Of a stretch of 64,000 nucleotides of DNA, positions 43,774-54,800 are shown piece by piece. Where the stretch lies: positions 1 to 64,000 of the forward strand of contig JADNRY010000292.1 of NCBI GenBank assembly GCA_015501585.1, written 5' to 3'. A model generated the notes under the pieces. It was not told the origin of the DNA. It ran no database searches and saw only the letters and a list, made by a program, of their open reading frames with translations. Made by a program: the position numbers and the translations under genes. The stretch comes from Rhodocollybia butyracea (Eukaryota > Basidiomycota > Agaricomycetes > Agaricales > Omphalotaceae). How positions within the stretch are numbered: the first letter of the stretch is position 1; every line of letters begins with the position of its first letter.

Positions 43774-44990
43774 TTAGGCTTTGCCGTGTCCTTGGTTTCC
43801 GGAAGGTTGACTGCCGTGCCCTTGGTTTCCAGAAGGCTTCCCGCCGTGTCCTTGATTTCCAGACGGGTTTCCATCATGACCTTTGTTTCCAGAGGAGGGC
43901 TGACCTCCATGGCCCTTGTTACCAGAGGATGGCTGACCTCCGTGGCCATTGTTACCAGAGGATGGCTGACCTCCATGGCCCTTGTTGCCAGAGGATGGCT
44001 GACCTCCATGGCCCTTGTTGCCAGAGGATGGCTGACCGCCATGTCCCTGGTTCCCTGAAGGTTGTCCGCCGTGGCCTTGGTTTCCAGTAGAAGGTTTTCC
44101 GTTATCGGTAATGTCTACGTCACGATAGCTGATATGACCTCCGGGTCCTAGTAATCTATCAATCTTGTAGGTGAGTGGGAAACGGGGGGCACTTACCACC
44201 ATCGCTGCCTTTGCCACCATTTCCTTTGCCTCCATTTCCTTTACCATATCCTGATATCATATAAATTCTGTGTGGATGAGTGATAAACAAAAGTTATTCA
44301 CCACCGTTGTTGCCTTTGCCATGTCCTGATACTCTATCAGATTGTGTGAACTAGTGAGACGAGTGCAGGGTATACTGACCACTAGAGTTGCCTTTACCTC
44401 CCTTCCCATTACCTCCCTTCCCATTACCATATCCTGATACTCTATTAGCCGGTGTACATTAGTGACAATCGCAGTATCCTTACCACCATTGTTACCTTCG
44501 TCTCCCTTCCCCCCACCGTAGCCTGACAGCAGAACATCAATACTTCTTCCATACCATGTGAGCAATATCTAGGTAATACCTTGACCATTTCCTTCACCCT
44601 TTCCTTCATCTTTACGGGTCCAATTTCAGGCACAAGTCGAACGAAAAAAGCAGAACTTACCGTCCCGACGATGATGTTCTCCCGCATGTCCTCCCTCATT
44701 CCCCCCTAGATTTTCACGTCAGCACTTGTTAAAATGTACGGCAAAAGACATACCGTAGTCGAGATGAATCGGAGCGATCGGTCGGATAACATGAATCGGT
44801 CGGATAAGATGAGCGGGCAGGTGAGTGTCGTCCCTGCGTTCAGCAATTTCCTAAATCTCAATCGTGAGTGCGATAGCTTGAGTAACAACATAACTAAACT
44901 GACTTTAATGTTTTGTTCGATGGGCAGACCTTGAACAGCGGTCAAAAGGCATGCAAGCGAAACGATAGCTTTGACTGCGTTGAAGTGCAT
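43774..44990 (-). CDS. Secreted glycine-rich protein built from mini-exons, copy B (265 aa)
   Basis: Nine exons join to exactly 798 nt: 44990-44904, 44850-44754, 44705-44661, 44603-44580, 44522-44484, 44433-44380, 44325-44302, 44250-44197 and 44147-43774. After the first intron (phase 0) all introns are phase 1, so every internal exon can be added or lost without changing frame. Exon 1 is a signal peptide (MHFNAVKAIVSLACLLTAVQ). Exon 2 has EIAERRDD, a Kex2-like dibasic site, then a His/Pro/Ile-rich stretch. Exons 3-8 are Gly/Lys/Asn-rich modules (YGNGKGG, HGKGNNG). Exon 9 carries about ten imperfect copies of GNKGHGGQPSS and ends HGKA. It is likely secreted and perhaps a cell-wall or peptide precursor; I recognise no family. 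Confidence 0.78.
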
Positions 44991-45087
44991 CTTGCAATGT
45001 ATTGGAAAAACTGAGGGGATAGGTGTGTAGCGAAGTGAGACTCGGTTTGGGAAGCGAGGCTTGGAGTTGTTGTGCCAAAGGCTCTTC

Positions 45088-45096
45088 CTTTTTATA
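45088..45096 (-). promoter_or_regulatory. TATA box of glycine-rich gene B
   Basis: TATAAAAAG on the minus strand about 98 nt before the start codon, matching the position in copy A. About 80 nt further upstream the shared promoter sequence stops at repeat X. Confidence 0.55.
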
Positions 45097-45177
45097 CTAA
45101 TTCTTGTCGCGGTGTAGTATTCACTTGAGTATTCATGACATTCAATAAAAATAAAATAAATAAAAAAGCCTGTTCTG

Positions 45178-45800
45178 TTCAGCGACATATTTGTTCAGGC
45201 TCAAAGGACCAGTGACCGACTTGTTTCGTCTTGGCAATCATGTCGATAAACGGCTCAACCACCTCGGTGGAATTTGGAAGACTCCTTTTGCTTACTAGGA
45301 ATGATAGCCCGATCTGCTTACTGAGAATAACGGTCAAGGAATTGATTAATAGATACAAGAAAGGGCACATTACATTTACTGAAGCAAGAATTTGGCCTAA
45401 TGAGATAAAGTACAAAGTACATTCGAAGAACGCAGTTTTAAGTTCGTGAACTCGTACGAACAGTCTTAGTTGTTCTTCAGCTGTGGTTGCCAAGGGAATG
45501 GGTCGACCAACCTCCACTTCGAATGAAGACTAAAAGAGCACCAAAACCAGTATAGGTAATAGTAGAAAACGAAGAACGGGAATTTCCTGGAGTAAAAGGG
45601 ATAAAACAAGTGGCCTGTCAGCACGCTTTAGCACCTCTGTAAAATCAGGTAAGATGGCTTGCTACTATATGATGCACAATCTGCGCATTCTTTCCTACGA
45701 AGGAAATATTCATTTAGTAGATGCACACCTTGAATATAACACTTACGCAACCATTTGCCTCAATTGTGGAATCATTTACCCGCATATCAATTTGCGCAAG
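45178..45800 (+). repeat. Dispersed repeat X, direct copy
   Basis: It starts GTTCAGCGACATATTTGTTC and is colinear with the inverse of 40388-40970. It cuts off the upstream region of glycine-rich gene B, and its far end carries the sequence normally found upstream of glycine-rich gene A. No open frame is conserved between copies. Confidence 0.65.
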
Positions 45801-46221
45801 AGCGTATGGTAGCGAGTATACGTACTGTCAGTACTGCAATGGGAGTATTTGGACTGTCACGATAAATCTATCTGCCATCAACGATAAATTCCCGAAGGAA
45901 CAGGGCGAGAGCGTACTCTCTGCCAGATTACGCACTGGTCGGCGGTGGAAAAGTGCCCGTGCAATGTCCTTAGTGGATGTGTAAAGTAATGTAGGTAGTG
46001 TAAGTAGAGGTCCAACAAGTAGATGAGAGTGATAGGAAGATGAGAGAAAAGGAAGAAATGGTAGAGAGACGCGAGAGAAGCACTTAGTAGAGTAAGAGAA
46101 AAAAATAGAAAATGGGATATGATGGAAGCGAGAAAGGAAACAAAAAGAGGAGGAGGGACTAATCATCTCCTCCTCCGGTAACTCCGGGAGATCGCCGGGG
46201 ATGTGGTGAAAGCGTTTTGTT

Positions 46222-46845
46222 TCATCGATGTAGATAAAAAGGTGTCGGAGAAGTTTGGGTGTTGTGAGGATGGATCTCATGTTGTGTAATAAATCCTTCC
46301 TTGCTTCCTTGCTTCCTTCCTGCTGACAACGTGTCGTAAGCGGTTCCTTGCTTCCTTGCTTCCCGATGTGCTGGGAATTGGAATAGGCAATGAAAGACAG
46401 TTTCAGGATGACGGCGGCAGCATGGGCAAGTAGGCGAGTCGGCTCGTTTGATGTTCTGAAGATGTCTCTGTAGAGGAATGTGCCCAGTTCGAAGTTGGGG
46501 GTAAGGATAGCGAGGAGTTTGCGGGGTAAGTGGCGGGATAGCTTCCAGTAATTCCGGCTGGCCTTCGTGGCTGGCGCTGGATCGATATCTTTAAATTTCG
46601 CATATCGAGGGGACTTTTTCCACAAGTCATCATGTTGTTTTTCAAGTTTGGGCCGAAATACCCGAACTGCGGCGCTACAACTGCGAGGAAGACGGTAGTG
46701 TAGTTCCTCTGGTAAAAGCCTCCTGTTACTGGACCGTCCAGCTGCAGCTTTCTTAGCTTCTTGATCAACCCTTTCGTTGCCCTCCACATCTCTATGGCCT
46801 AGGACCCATGGGATCTTTATGAAAATTTCCGGGAAGGCTGCGCGT
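46222..46845 (-). pseudogene. 3' end of a Tad-like LINE (RNase H and zinc-knuckle tail)
   Basis: The upstream part reads VLGHRDVEGNERVDQEAKKA, the terminal His/Asp block of a LINE-encoded RNase H. After a frame change near 46500 the sequence continues RTGHIPLQRHL and a cysteine/histidine motif CPCCRRHPETVFHCL, and ends at a TGA at 46224-46222. Only the last 200 codons remain and the reverse transcriptase is absent. It is a 5'-truncated, decayed insertion. A duplicated GGAAGCAAGG-type run lies near its end. Confidence 0.75.
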
Positions 46846-46849
46846 AGTC

Positions 46850-46965
46850 AGAACAAGCTTAATTATCGGACCCAGGCTCCTCAGATTAAACCCAAGGCCT
46901 GTATATTGCGAAACATTTCTGAGTGCATACTACTATCACGCACCAACCAAGCCACACTTTGTGGA
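46850..46965. repeat. Fragment of repeat X extension
   Basis: Blocks GCTTAATTATCGGAC, AGGCTCCTCAGA and GTATATTGCGAAACATTTCTGA match 40970-41085. It joins the LINE tail to the truncated F-box gene. Confidence 0.55.
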
Positions 46966-47549
46966 GAATTGGCATTGGTACAACTTGCAAGTTTGAAACT
47001 GTTTCGCATGTTTCCAGATTGTCTAGAGAGAGGAATTCAAGTTTCGGTAATGATTCAATCATATGCATTGGGTGGTTATTCCTAAGAATCCCGAAATCTC
47101 CTGTGAGGTAGAGCGTTTTCCATCGGGGGGCTGCATTGACAAGAGCCCGAAAGGCTTGGTGGTGGATAGTCTTTTTGGAAGGGGCCGAAGGTGGCAATTG
47201 TAAAAAGATTGTCAATGTTGTTTTTGATCGTTCGAGAAAGATATGGATAGCACGACCATTGGGTTTTTTTGCCAGCTTTTGTGAATGCGACAGAAATGGT
47301 TGACCATAGCGTAGTATCATCCAGCATTATACAGCGCCAATTAGAGCAAACTGCGCTCAGCCGCAGGGGCCATGGGGTCGGTTGGCCCTTCGCAAGGGTG
47401 GTATTGTCATCTTCGTTATAGCAGAGTTCTTGGAAAATAACCAGGGCGAGCTCATTTGGAATTTTCCAGATTGGTGCATGAAATGTCTCGATAAGTGTGG
47501 TGTGCTTTGGAGGAAATATGCTGGATTTGACCAGCGAACGAATGCCCAT
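46966..47549 (-). pseudogene. Truncated F-box gene (family copy 2)
   Basis: It starts MGIRSLVKSSIFPPKH and encodes the F-box (IWKIPNELALVIF, LRLSAVCSNWR). One extra base in a T-run (47264-47270; A7 instead of A6 in sense) then shifts the frame after VAFTKAGKK. The second frame continues through L-RSKTT and LPKLEFLSL until about 46966, where the gene is cut by repeat X sequence. About half of the family's length is missing. Confidence 0.7.
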
Positions 47550-47575
47550 GGTGGAGGTGGTGGAGATAAAGGCAA

Positions 47576-48469
47576 TCTGGCGGAGATAAAGGCAATCTGG
47601 CGCCGACTAATTCAAATTGATCACTCAAATGAGCACTTCTCTTAAAGCGACGGCATGGAGCAAGCATTTTAATTTTTATACTAGAGTAGTAGTATGTACT
47701 GGTTTACATCCGTTCCATGGAAAGTTGCCTTGCCGCCCTAACGTGAGTACAACAATAAACCGAAGCCTGCCGTTGGCGGAAAGTGCAAGGAAGAAATTCA
47801 AATTTGCATTGAGTATCTGATCTTCGGCCGATGGTATTATGTACTGCTATGTATCAAGAATATCTTTAAAGTCTGCCTTTGTGAGATAACAATGTAGAGA
47901 ATCCTTTAGCCATGCGACTCAAAGAAGAGCACAGGACAGTGCCAAGCGGATCTACCAGTGAGATCTACTGTGGTACTGATGGCCTTGCCGATGGCTGGCT
48001 GACCATTTGATGGCGGCACATTGGGCAGAACTTCAACTTAGTTTGTTTTTTCGTGCAAAAGTTGAAGGATGCGATGTCAGCCTTCATAGATATAGGGCAT
48101 AGAGCTTACTATTTCCAACAATCTTATGCCTCAGCTTTGAGATCTTGGTAGTAAGCTAATTATCCTGTAGCCCGCTGCCAGGTGCTCCAATGAGCTCGGG
48201 CACAAGGCTGCTTATAATGAACACAGGCAACTAAGTACAGAGCCTCGCTGATCTCTCTGAGCCCTGGGGCTCCCCAGAATGGTTAGTTCTGCTACATCAT
48301 CACTGGAAATCCTTCAGAAATTCATTCCGAGTATCACTCGGCCCTTGGTCTAGGCCCGCCTCACTTAGTAATTAAAAGCGCAAACGTTCAGTCAAAAGAA
48401 TTTCTTTCTTGCACTTCTTTGTCTCGAACCATTTGATAAAATTGACAGGATCCCTTCAAGTTGATTTGT
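47576..48469. other. Spacer between decayed F-box copies
   Basis: No gene is supported. Bases 47650-47800 match 50190-50300 (CCATGGAAAGTTGCCT, ACAACAAT-AACCGAAGCC) and so represent the duplicated upstream region of the F-box copies. The rest shows nothing I can name. Confidence 0.4.
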
Positions 48470-48640
48470 GACTGCTGTTCCACCGAGTTCGGAATCGAAA
48501 ACGAGGGTTAGCTCTATCAAATTGGGAAGGAGCTGTAAGACAATATTGTGAGTTATGTCCATGCAAGGTTTAAGTGGAAGTCAATTAGTGCCCGGAAAGT
48601 TGCGATGTCAACAAAGTGGAGATTTACAACCAGTCTCTTA
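48470..48640 (-). pseudogene. Internal fragment of the F-box family
   Basis: CACCGAGTTC-GAATCGAAA-CGAGG and AGTTGCGATG match 49331-49500 inside the neighbouring copy. There is no open frame. It is one more relic of the same amplification. Confidence 0.45.
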
Positions 48641-48786
48641 TAAACAGCGATATCCACGACCTTACGAGAAAACCCAATCTATCATACAACTTGAGGATCT
48701 TCGGAACTAAAGGAATATCGCCTAAACAGACACAAGCTCACGGCAAATGAGAGCATGACTACACTCCAGCGACCCTCAACAGAAAA

Positions 48787-50102
48787 TCAGCAATGCAATA
48801 CAATCACCTCCTTTTGTAGTCCATCGTAGTTATTGTTCCATGTCCAAAGGTCTACTTTTTGTAGGTTGGGCAAGAGTCTTCTCGGTGGGGTCTGGAGTGC
48901 ATGCAAACTTGGCCGGGTGGAGCTCGAAAGGGTGGGCCGTAAAAGGTCAATGATATCTTGAGCTACTCGACTTGTTGTAGGATCGAATATGATGAGATGC
49001 GTAATTGAAGGATTGTGGAAGTGGTGGGGATATTGAGACAACTAAAAATGCAAATATTGTGGATAGAAAATTGTGTGAGAGTGGACGATGATCTTCGAAG
49101 TAATTTCTCCACAATAGCTAAACCAGCTTCACAGTGGGAAATTAGTGGCCTTTTAGAACACCGGACAAACAAAGCCGTCAGAGAGGGAAACTCGGGCATA
49201 TCCAAAACTTTTTTCATAACTTTATCATGTTGGGTTCCTCCACGTACTGCGATGATGGATCCTTCTTAAACCGTAATGATAGCAACTGCACACGTTGGTG
49301 GCGAACGACCACTGGAGACCGTGGAAGTGCGTCACCGAGTTCTGAATCGAAAGCGAGGACTAGCTCTAGCAAATTGGGACGGAGTTGTACCAACGATGGG
49401 ACATTGTGCAATCCCTGGAGGCGCAATGAGGTGAGCTGTGTCCACGGAAGATCTGACTCGTGGAGATCAATTGGAGTCTGAAAAGTTGCGATGGAAACGA
49501 GGTGAAGATTTGGCATTGGTACTACTTGAAAGTTTGAAACCGTTTCGCGCGTTTGCAGATTTTCTAGAGAAAGGAATTCAAGTTTCGGTAATGATTGAAC
49601 CATGCGCATGGGATGATCATTTCTAAGGACCCCGAAATCCCCTATGAGGTAGAGCGTTTTCCATCGGGGGGCTGCATTGACAAGAGCCCGAAAGGCTCGG
49701 TGGCGGATGATCTTTTTGGAAGGGGCCCCAGGCAAAGGTGGCAATTGTAGAAAGATTGTCAATGGAATTGTTTTTCGACCGTTCAAGAAAGATGTGGATA
49801 GCACGACCATTGGGTTTTTTGCCAGCTTTTGTGAATGCGACGGAGATGGTTGACCATAGTGTAGGATCATTCAGCATTATACGGCGCCAATTGGAGCAAA
49901 CTGCGCTCAGCCGCAGGGGCCGTGGTGTCGGTTGGCCCTTCGCAAGGATAGTATTGTCATCTTCGTCATAACAGAGTTTTCGAAAAATGAGCAGCACGAG
50001 CTCATTTGGAATTTTCCAGATTGGCGCATGAAATATCTCTATGGGTGTGTGCGTGTGCTTTGGAGGAAATATGCTGGATTTGACCAGCGAACGAATGCCC
50101 AT
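48787..50102 (-). pseudogene. Near full-length decayed F-box gene (family copy 3)
   Basis: The order of parts is the same as in the gene at 20662-21759. MGIRSLVKSSIF and the F-box (IWKIPNELVLLIF, LRLSAVCSNWRRIM) are in the first frame. One extra A after ERSK (about 49772) shifts to the frame carrying PKLEFLSLENL, LTSLRLQGLHNV and SPVVVRHQRVQ. A scrambled junction near 49220 leads to a third frame with FPSLTALFVRCSKRP, and the C-terminus DPTTSRVAQDIIDLLRP lies in yet another frame. The last break is shared with the plus-strand copy. Confidence 0.75.
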
Positions 50103-50189
50103 GGTGGTGGAGGTGATGGAGATAAAGGCAATCTGGCGCCGACTATTTCAAATTGATCACTGCTCAAATGGGCGCTTCTTTGGTTCAAG

Positions 50190-50656
50190 CGACATGGAAA
50201 CCAGCATTTTGTACTAGAGTACTGGTTAATATATCTGCTGTCCCATGGAAAGTTGCCTCGCAGCCATAATGTAAACACAACAATGACCGAAGCCAGAGTC
50301 ACCAGCTTTCCGCGCATATGGATCCAGCTTTGCGCTTGGCTTTGCGTCTATTCCGAGGCCGTTTTCATCCCACTTGACTGCAGAAGACGAGCGCGGCACT
50401 TGCACTTGTGGACACTGTTAACAGGATCCCAACAGGATCCGCTCAAGTTGGTTTATGACTGTTACTCCACTCTACGCAGAGACGGCCAGGCCTGGTCATG
50501 GAGTAAGACTGCACGACTCCCTTATTTTCCCCTTCTCATTGCTCTCCGCTCGTGACTGCCCGGCGCTTGCGACTCTCCTATTTTTACCTTATATAAGGAA
50601 GGAATATGGGCGAGTTTGACAATTATCCTTCTTTCGCTGCACCGTGTTAGGAAACT
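50190..50656. other. Spacer with relics of upstream and neighbouring genes
   Basis: Bases 50190-50300 duplicate 47680-47800. Bases about 50280-50480 weakly resemble the 5' region of the gene at 51845 (GACCGAAGCC, GCCGTTTTCATCCC-CTTGAC and ACAGGATC...GTTGGTTTATG). A TATATAAGG near 50590 could serve the gene at 50657. Confidence 0.4.
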
Positions 50657-51458
50657 ATGACCGAAGTTCATTCAATCTCGCCTAGTGCCCAAACTCTCGA
50701 AGACGCATCGGAGACGTATGAATATTCTAACCTGGGCATGACCCTCGTTCACCTGGCCGTACAGTTTTTGAAACTCATGTATGCAGTCTACTTGTACGTA
50801 GTTTCCACTTGCGTCGAAACAGATTAACCAAACAACCATAGAGCGGTACTGGTGGAGTTGTTCATAGCGATAAAGGCGGCAATGGGTGAGAACGAAGCTA
50901 CATCTGCAGCCCCTCAGAATAAGTGAGTATCGCTTTGATTTTCAATTCCACACATGGAGTTCAACAAATTCGATAGGTTAAACCGAACAGTCCGAAATAC
51001 ATTTCTGGCCGAGTAGGTGTTCATTCTAATTCCACAATTTCCATCGTCTCAGCCGACTTGATAGGGGCTCCAATGAACAAGCTAATCCAGACATTCTTGT
51101 TATGCTGAAAACGGCGCTGAAAACGGTCGATGAAGAAGACGATGAAGAAGACGACGACGACGACGACTGGACGGTTGAGGAGACGAACGAATGGAACACA
51201 CTCATGGCAACCGCGGACAACGAACTGGAGGCGTTCATGGCGAGTTCGCAGAACGAATTTGAAACCTTCATGGCGAACGAATTCAAGACGTTCATGGCAA
51301 GCGGAGGGAACATGAACACATTCAAGGCGAGTTCAGAGAACAGATGGAATGCATTCATGGCGAATGAGGAGAACAAATGGAAGGAATTCAGAGCGAGTGA
51401 GGAGAACAGATGGAACGCAATCTTGGCGAGTGTCGAAGATTTTGAGGGAGAGAGTTGA
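50657..51458 (+). CDS. Small membrane protein with Trp/Phe-Met-Ala repeats (219 aa)
   Basis: Four exons (50657-50793, 50842-50922, 50977-51012 and 51053-51458) join to exactly 660 nt; introns are 48, 54 and 40 nt with GT-AG ends. Residues about 28-58 form one long hydrophobic segment, probably membrane-spanning. A basic patch (LNRTVRNTFLAE) follows, then a run of D/E residues. The C-terminal 95 residues are a series of degenerate 13-14-residue repeats built on N-(W/F)-x-x-FMA and ENRWNAF. They alternate glutamate/asparagine and aromatic residues and are likely helical. I recognise no family. The internal acid run is encoded by GAC/GAA repeats. Confidence 0.72.
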
Positions 51459-51844
51459 GGCCGAGGGACGGGGGAAGGCAGGTTGTGGTAATTCCCATTC
51501 TCGTTTATAATTTAATACCCTACATCGTCCATACCGACGATTCCTACGTAACTTCAGCTCGACCCGTGTGAATCAAATCATGTAAGCCCCGACTTGAGTG
51601 AAGCTATATCGGCTCTCATGCTACGCCTACCCGAGCTGTCCCGGAGCTGTGTACATGTACTATAATGGTCCTTCAATTATCAAAACAATCCTGCTCTCTC
51701 GCTCGCTATTTTGCTTGAATTCAGTAAACTGCTCTTGCCGCAACGTGAGAGCAATGATAGCCGAAGCCGGATTCCCACCCGGCGGTTTCATCCAATCACT
51801 TTCGTTTTTTCTCCCGAGCATTTGCGCTAACCGGATCCGGGATC
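51459..51844. other. Spacer before the large disordered gene
   Basis: Nothing clear is present except a frame in register with other junk. It probably contains the 3' end of the previous gene and the promoter of the next. Confidence 0.35.
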
Positions 51845-54800
51845 ATGAGTGTTGTGAGCTCGACAATCAGCTCTACGATCTACTCGACGCCGTTCTCATC
51901 CCGCTCGACCTCACTGGGACTCAATGCTCATACTGCATTCATGATGGACAACATATTCGCTATAGCTTTTGGCCTTTCTCTACGGGTCATCATCACTCTC
52001 GTCTCCAATCATTCGCTAAAATTAACAGGATCTCTCGTTGGTTTATGGGAAGGAATAGTGTTGCTTCATTTTACGCAGAAATGGCCCAAATCCTTTGACC
52101 CATATGTAGCTTATGGCGTAAGGCTGTTTGTTGACTTTCTGGTGACTGAGAGCGTCGCGAGGTTAGCGTTAGTGGTTATCTGGACTGGGTTGGGGATGAT
52201 TTTAGCGGATATTGCGCCTGGAGTATGGGATGATGCGGGTGGAAGACGAATTTGGAGTCGGTTCAAAAGGGATATGAGGGTTTTAATGCCTAGGATGCCC
52301 AGATTGGCTATTCCGTTCATGTATAAGCCAAGAACGACGACGGTCAGGTTTGTTTCTTCAAGAGCCTCGTCCGCAGTGTCCAATTCTTCCTCTACTGTTT
52401 CTGGACCGACTTATTCTGCAGTGTCTACGGGTGTTACGCATCCAGCCCCATCGGTAGTCTCTTCTACTACCACTTCTACTACCACCTCTTCTCCTCAGCG
52501 CCAAATCATTTCTCCAACTCCCGCTCCTCGCAAACCCAGTCGAGTTCCAGGTCATTTCATGCGAGATTCTGAAACCGAAGCGTCTATTGTTGGTCGAATT
52601 CCATCTGGCGAAACCTCTTCTTCCACCTCTGCCTCTGGGTTAACGACGGATCCAGACAATGAACACCACGGAACCTCTCGCGGATCACGATACACAATGT
52701 TTCCTTCATCCGCCCCGCGTGACGGTCGTCTCACTGAAGATTCAGATTCAGACGATGGGTCTTCTACGACTACAGAGACTCCCACTCCGAACGCAGATGC
52801 TTTACGGGATATTTCCGTGGAAGCCGCAGCAGAAGCCGCAGCAGAAGCAGAAACAGCAGCGACACCTATTCAGACTCCCACTCTCCAGCTATCTCCTACA
52901 GAGTTCATAGACGACTCGGCTTTGATAACACCTCTTCCACCTGTTGACCAGGTTCCAGATATACCCGACGATGCCGCATGGGACGACGAGGCTTGGGAAA
53001 AAGTCGACAGGGAGGCTGAGGTGGATAAAGAGTTTGAGTTGGACACAAAAGGAAAAGGAAAGGAGATTTCCTCGACACCAGAACGAGCCTCCAGTCGAAC
53101 CTGAACCTGCACCTGCACCTGCACTTGCCCCTGCACCTACACCTACTCCAGCACCAGCACCTCTAATCCAAGAGAAACCCTCCCTAATGATCCCTCCCCG
53201 TCTTCCAAAAGACACAAAACCAGAAAAAGCAATGTCAGAACCAGGATGGTTCGACTCGCTGAGCGACTTCGTCGTCAAGAAGAAAAAGGGTAAATCAAAG
53301 TCGGTCGTTTCTTCTGCTTCTGCCGCGGTCGATGCTTTTGGAAAAACTACGCCTGCTGCAAGGGGTAAATCGCCGTTGGCTGGCGAACCGACGACTCCAG
53401 AGGAGCCGGTGGTGGAGCAGGTAGCGGTAGATGCGCCTTTAGTCGATTTTGGGCAGTCCAGTGGTTCGGTGAAAGCACAGTCTGTGGTGCACTCGAGGGC
53501 GCCTTCGGTCGCGCCCTCGCAGCTCCCTCTGTTCCGCCTTCGGTCGCCCCCTCAAAAGCACAGTCTATCGACCTTCTCTTTCAAAAGCTCTGTCTGTGGC
53601 GCTTTCGGCCGCGTCTCCTACCGTCTTTCCGAAAGCACAGTCCGTCGCATCTTCTGTTGCACCGTCTGTGGCTCCTTCTGCTGCTCCCTCTGTTAATCCT
53701 TCCAAAGCTCGGTCGCCCCCTTCAGTTTCACCTCCCATTGTTCCCCCGAAAGCGTCCGTCGCACCTTCTGTCGTACCCCCTGCGTCTCCTTCTGTTGCTC
53801 CTTCCGATGCCCCCTCGAGACTGCAGTCCATCGCACCTTCCAAAGCTCGGTCTGTGCCGCCTTCAGCTACGCCTCCCATTGTCCCCCCGAAAGCTGTCCG
53901 TCGCATGGTCCGTCGCGCCATCTGAGGCTCCTTCTGTCGCGCCATCCATCGTTCCGTCCATTGCTCCTTCATCATCTCCCTGGAAGAAAGCGTCCGTCGC
54001 ATGGCCCGTCGCGCCGTCTGAGGCTCCTTCTGTCGCACCATCCATCGTTCCGTCCATCGCTCCTTCATCATCTCCCTGGAAGAAACCCTTACCCCCTTCC
54101 AGACCCGAATCCATAGCGCCATCAATCCCACCTTCGAAATCGCATTCACCTAAAGGTGGGTCGAAGGCTGGTTCTGCTGTGGGAGTGGGAGGTTCGCCTA
54201 TAGGAGGAGAGGGAATGGGAGGGGCTGGAGAGACGGAGACACCCATCACACCTATACCATCAACAACGATACCAACAACAACGGTGTTAGCCAGGACAGC
54301 AAGAAGCAATGATCCTGTAGACCGTTCCCCACCACCTACGTTTTCTCAGATATACCCTGATTATCCGAATGGGCCGTTGGATCGTCTTGGGACTGGGATA
54401 CAAGGGCTACGGGATATAAATACAAATACGACGAATCCTTGGACCGGTGCTGATACGAAAGAGAAGCAGGAGGAAAAGAAGGAGGAAGGAGAGGCTCTCG
54501 GGAGCCCCGCTGGGCAGGACCCGAATAATGGGAACGAACCGACGACTATGACGAAGATCACTTCGACTACGCCCCCTGCTCTCTCTACTCCCTTAGGCGA
54601 TACCAAAGCTGAACCCGAAGGCACGCACGAAGTCGAGGAAAAAGAAAAGGAGAAAGAAGTCGAGGCGGACGAAAAGGAAAAAGTCGAAGTCGATGCAGGC
54701 GTCGTAGACGAAAAACCAAAAGTCGAAGAAGAACAAACAGAAAAAGTTGAAGCGAACGCCGAGGAATCCAATCCCAACCCCGACCAAGACTTAGACCTGG

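Noticed and set aside
53565..54309. Long minus-strand ORFs opposite the APSVAPS repeat
   Set aside because: They are antisense shadows of the plus-strand repeat (Gly/Ala/Thr-rich by complement) without start or splice context.
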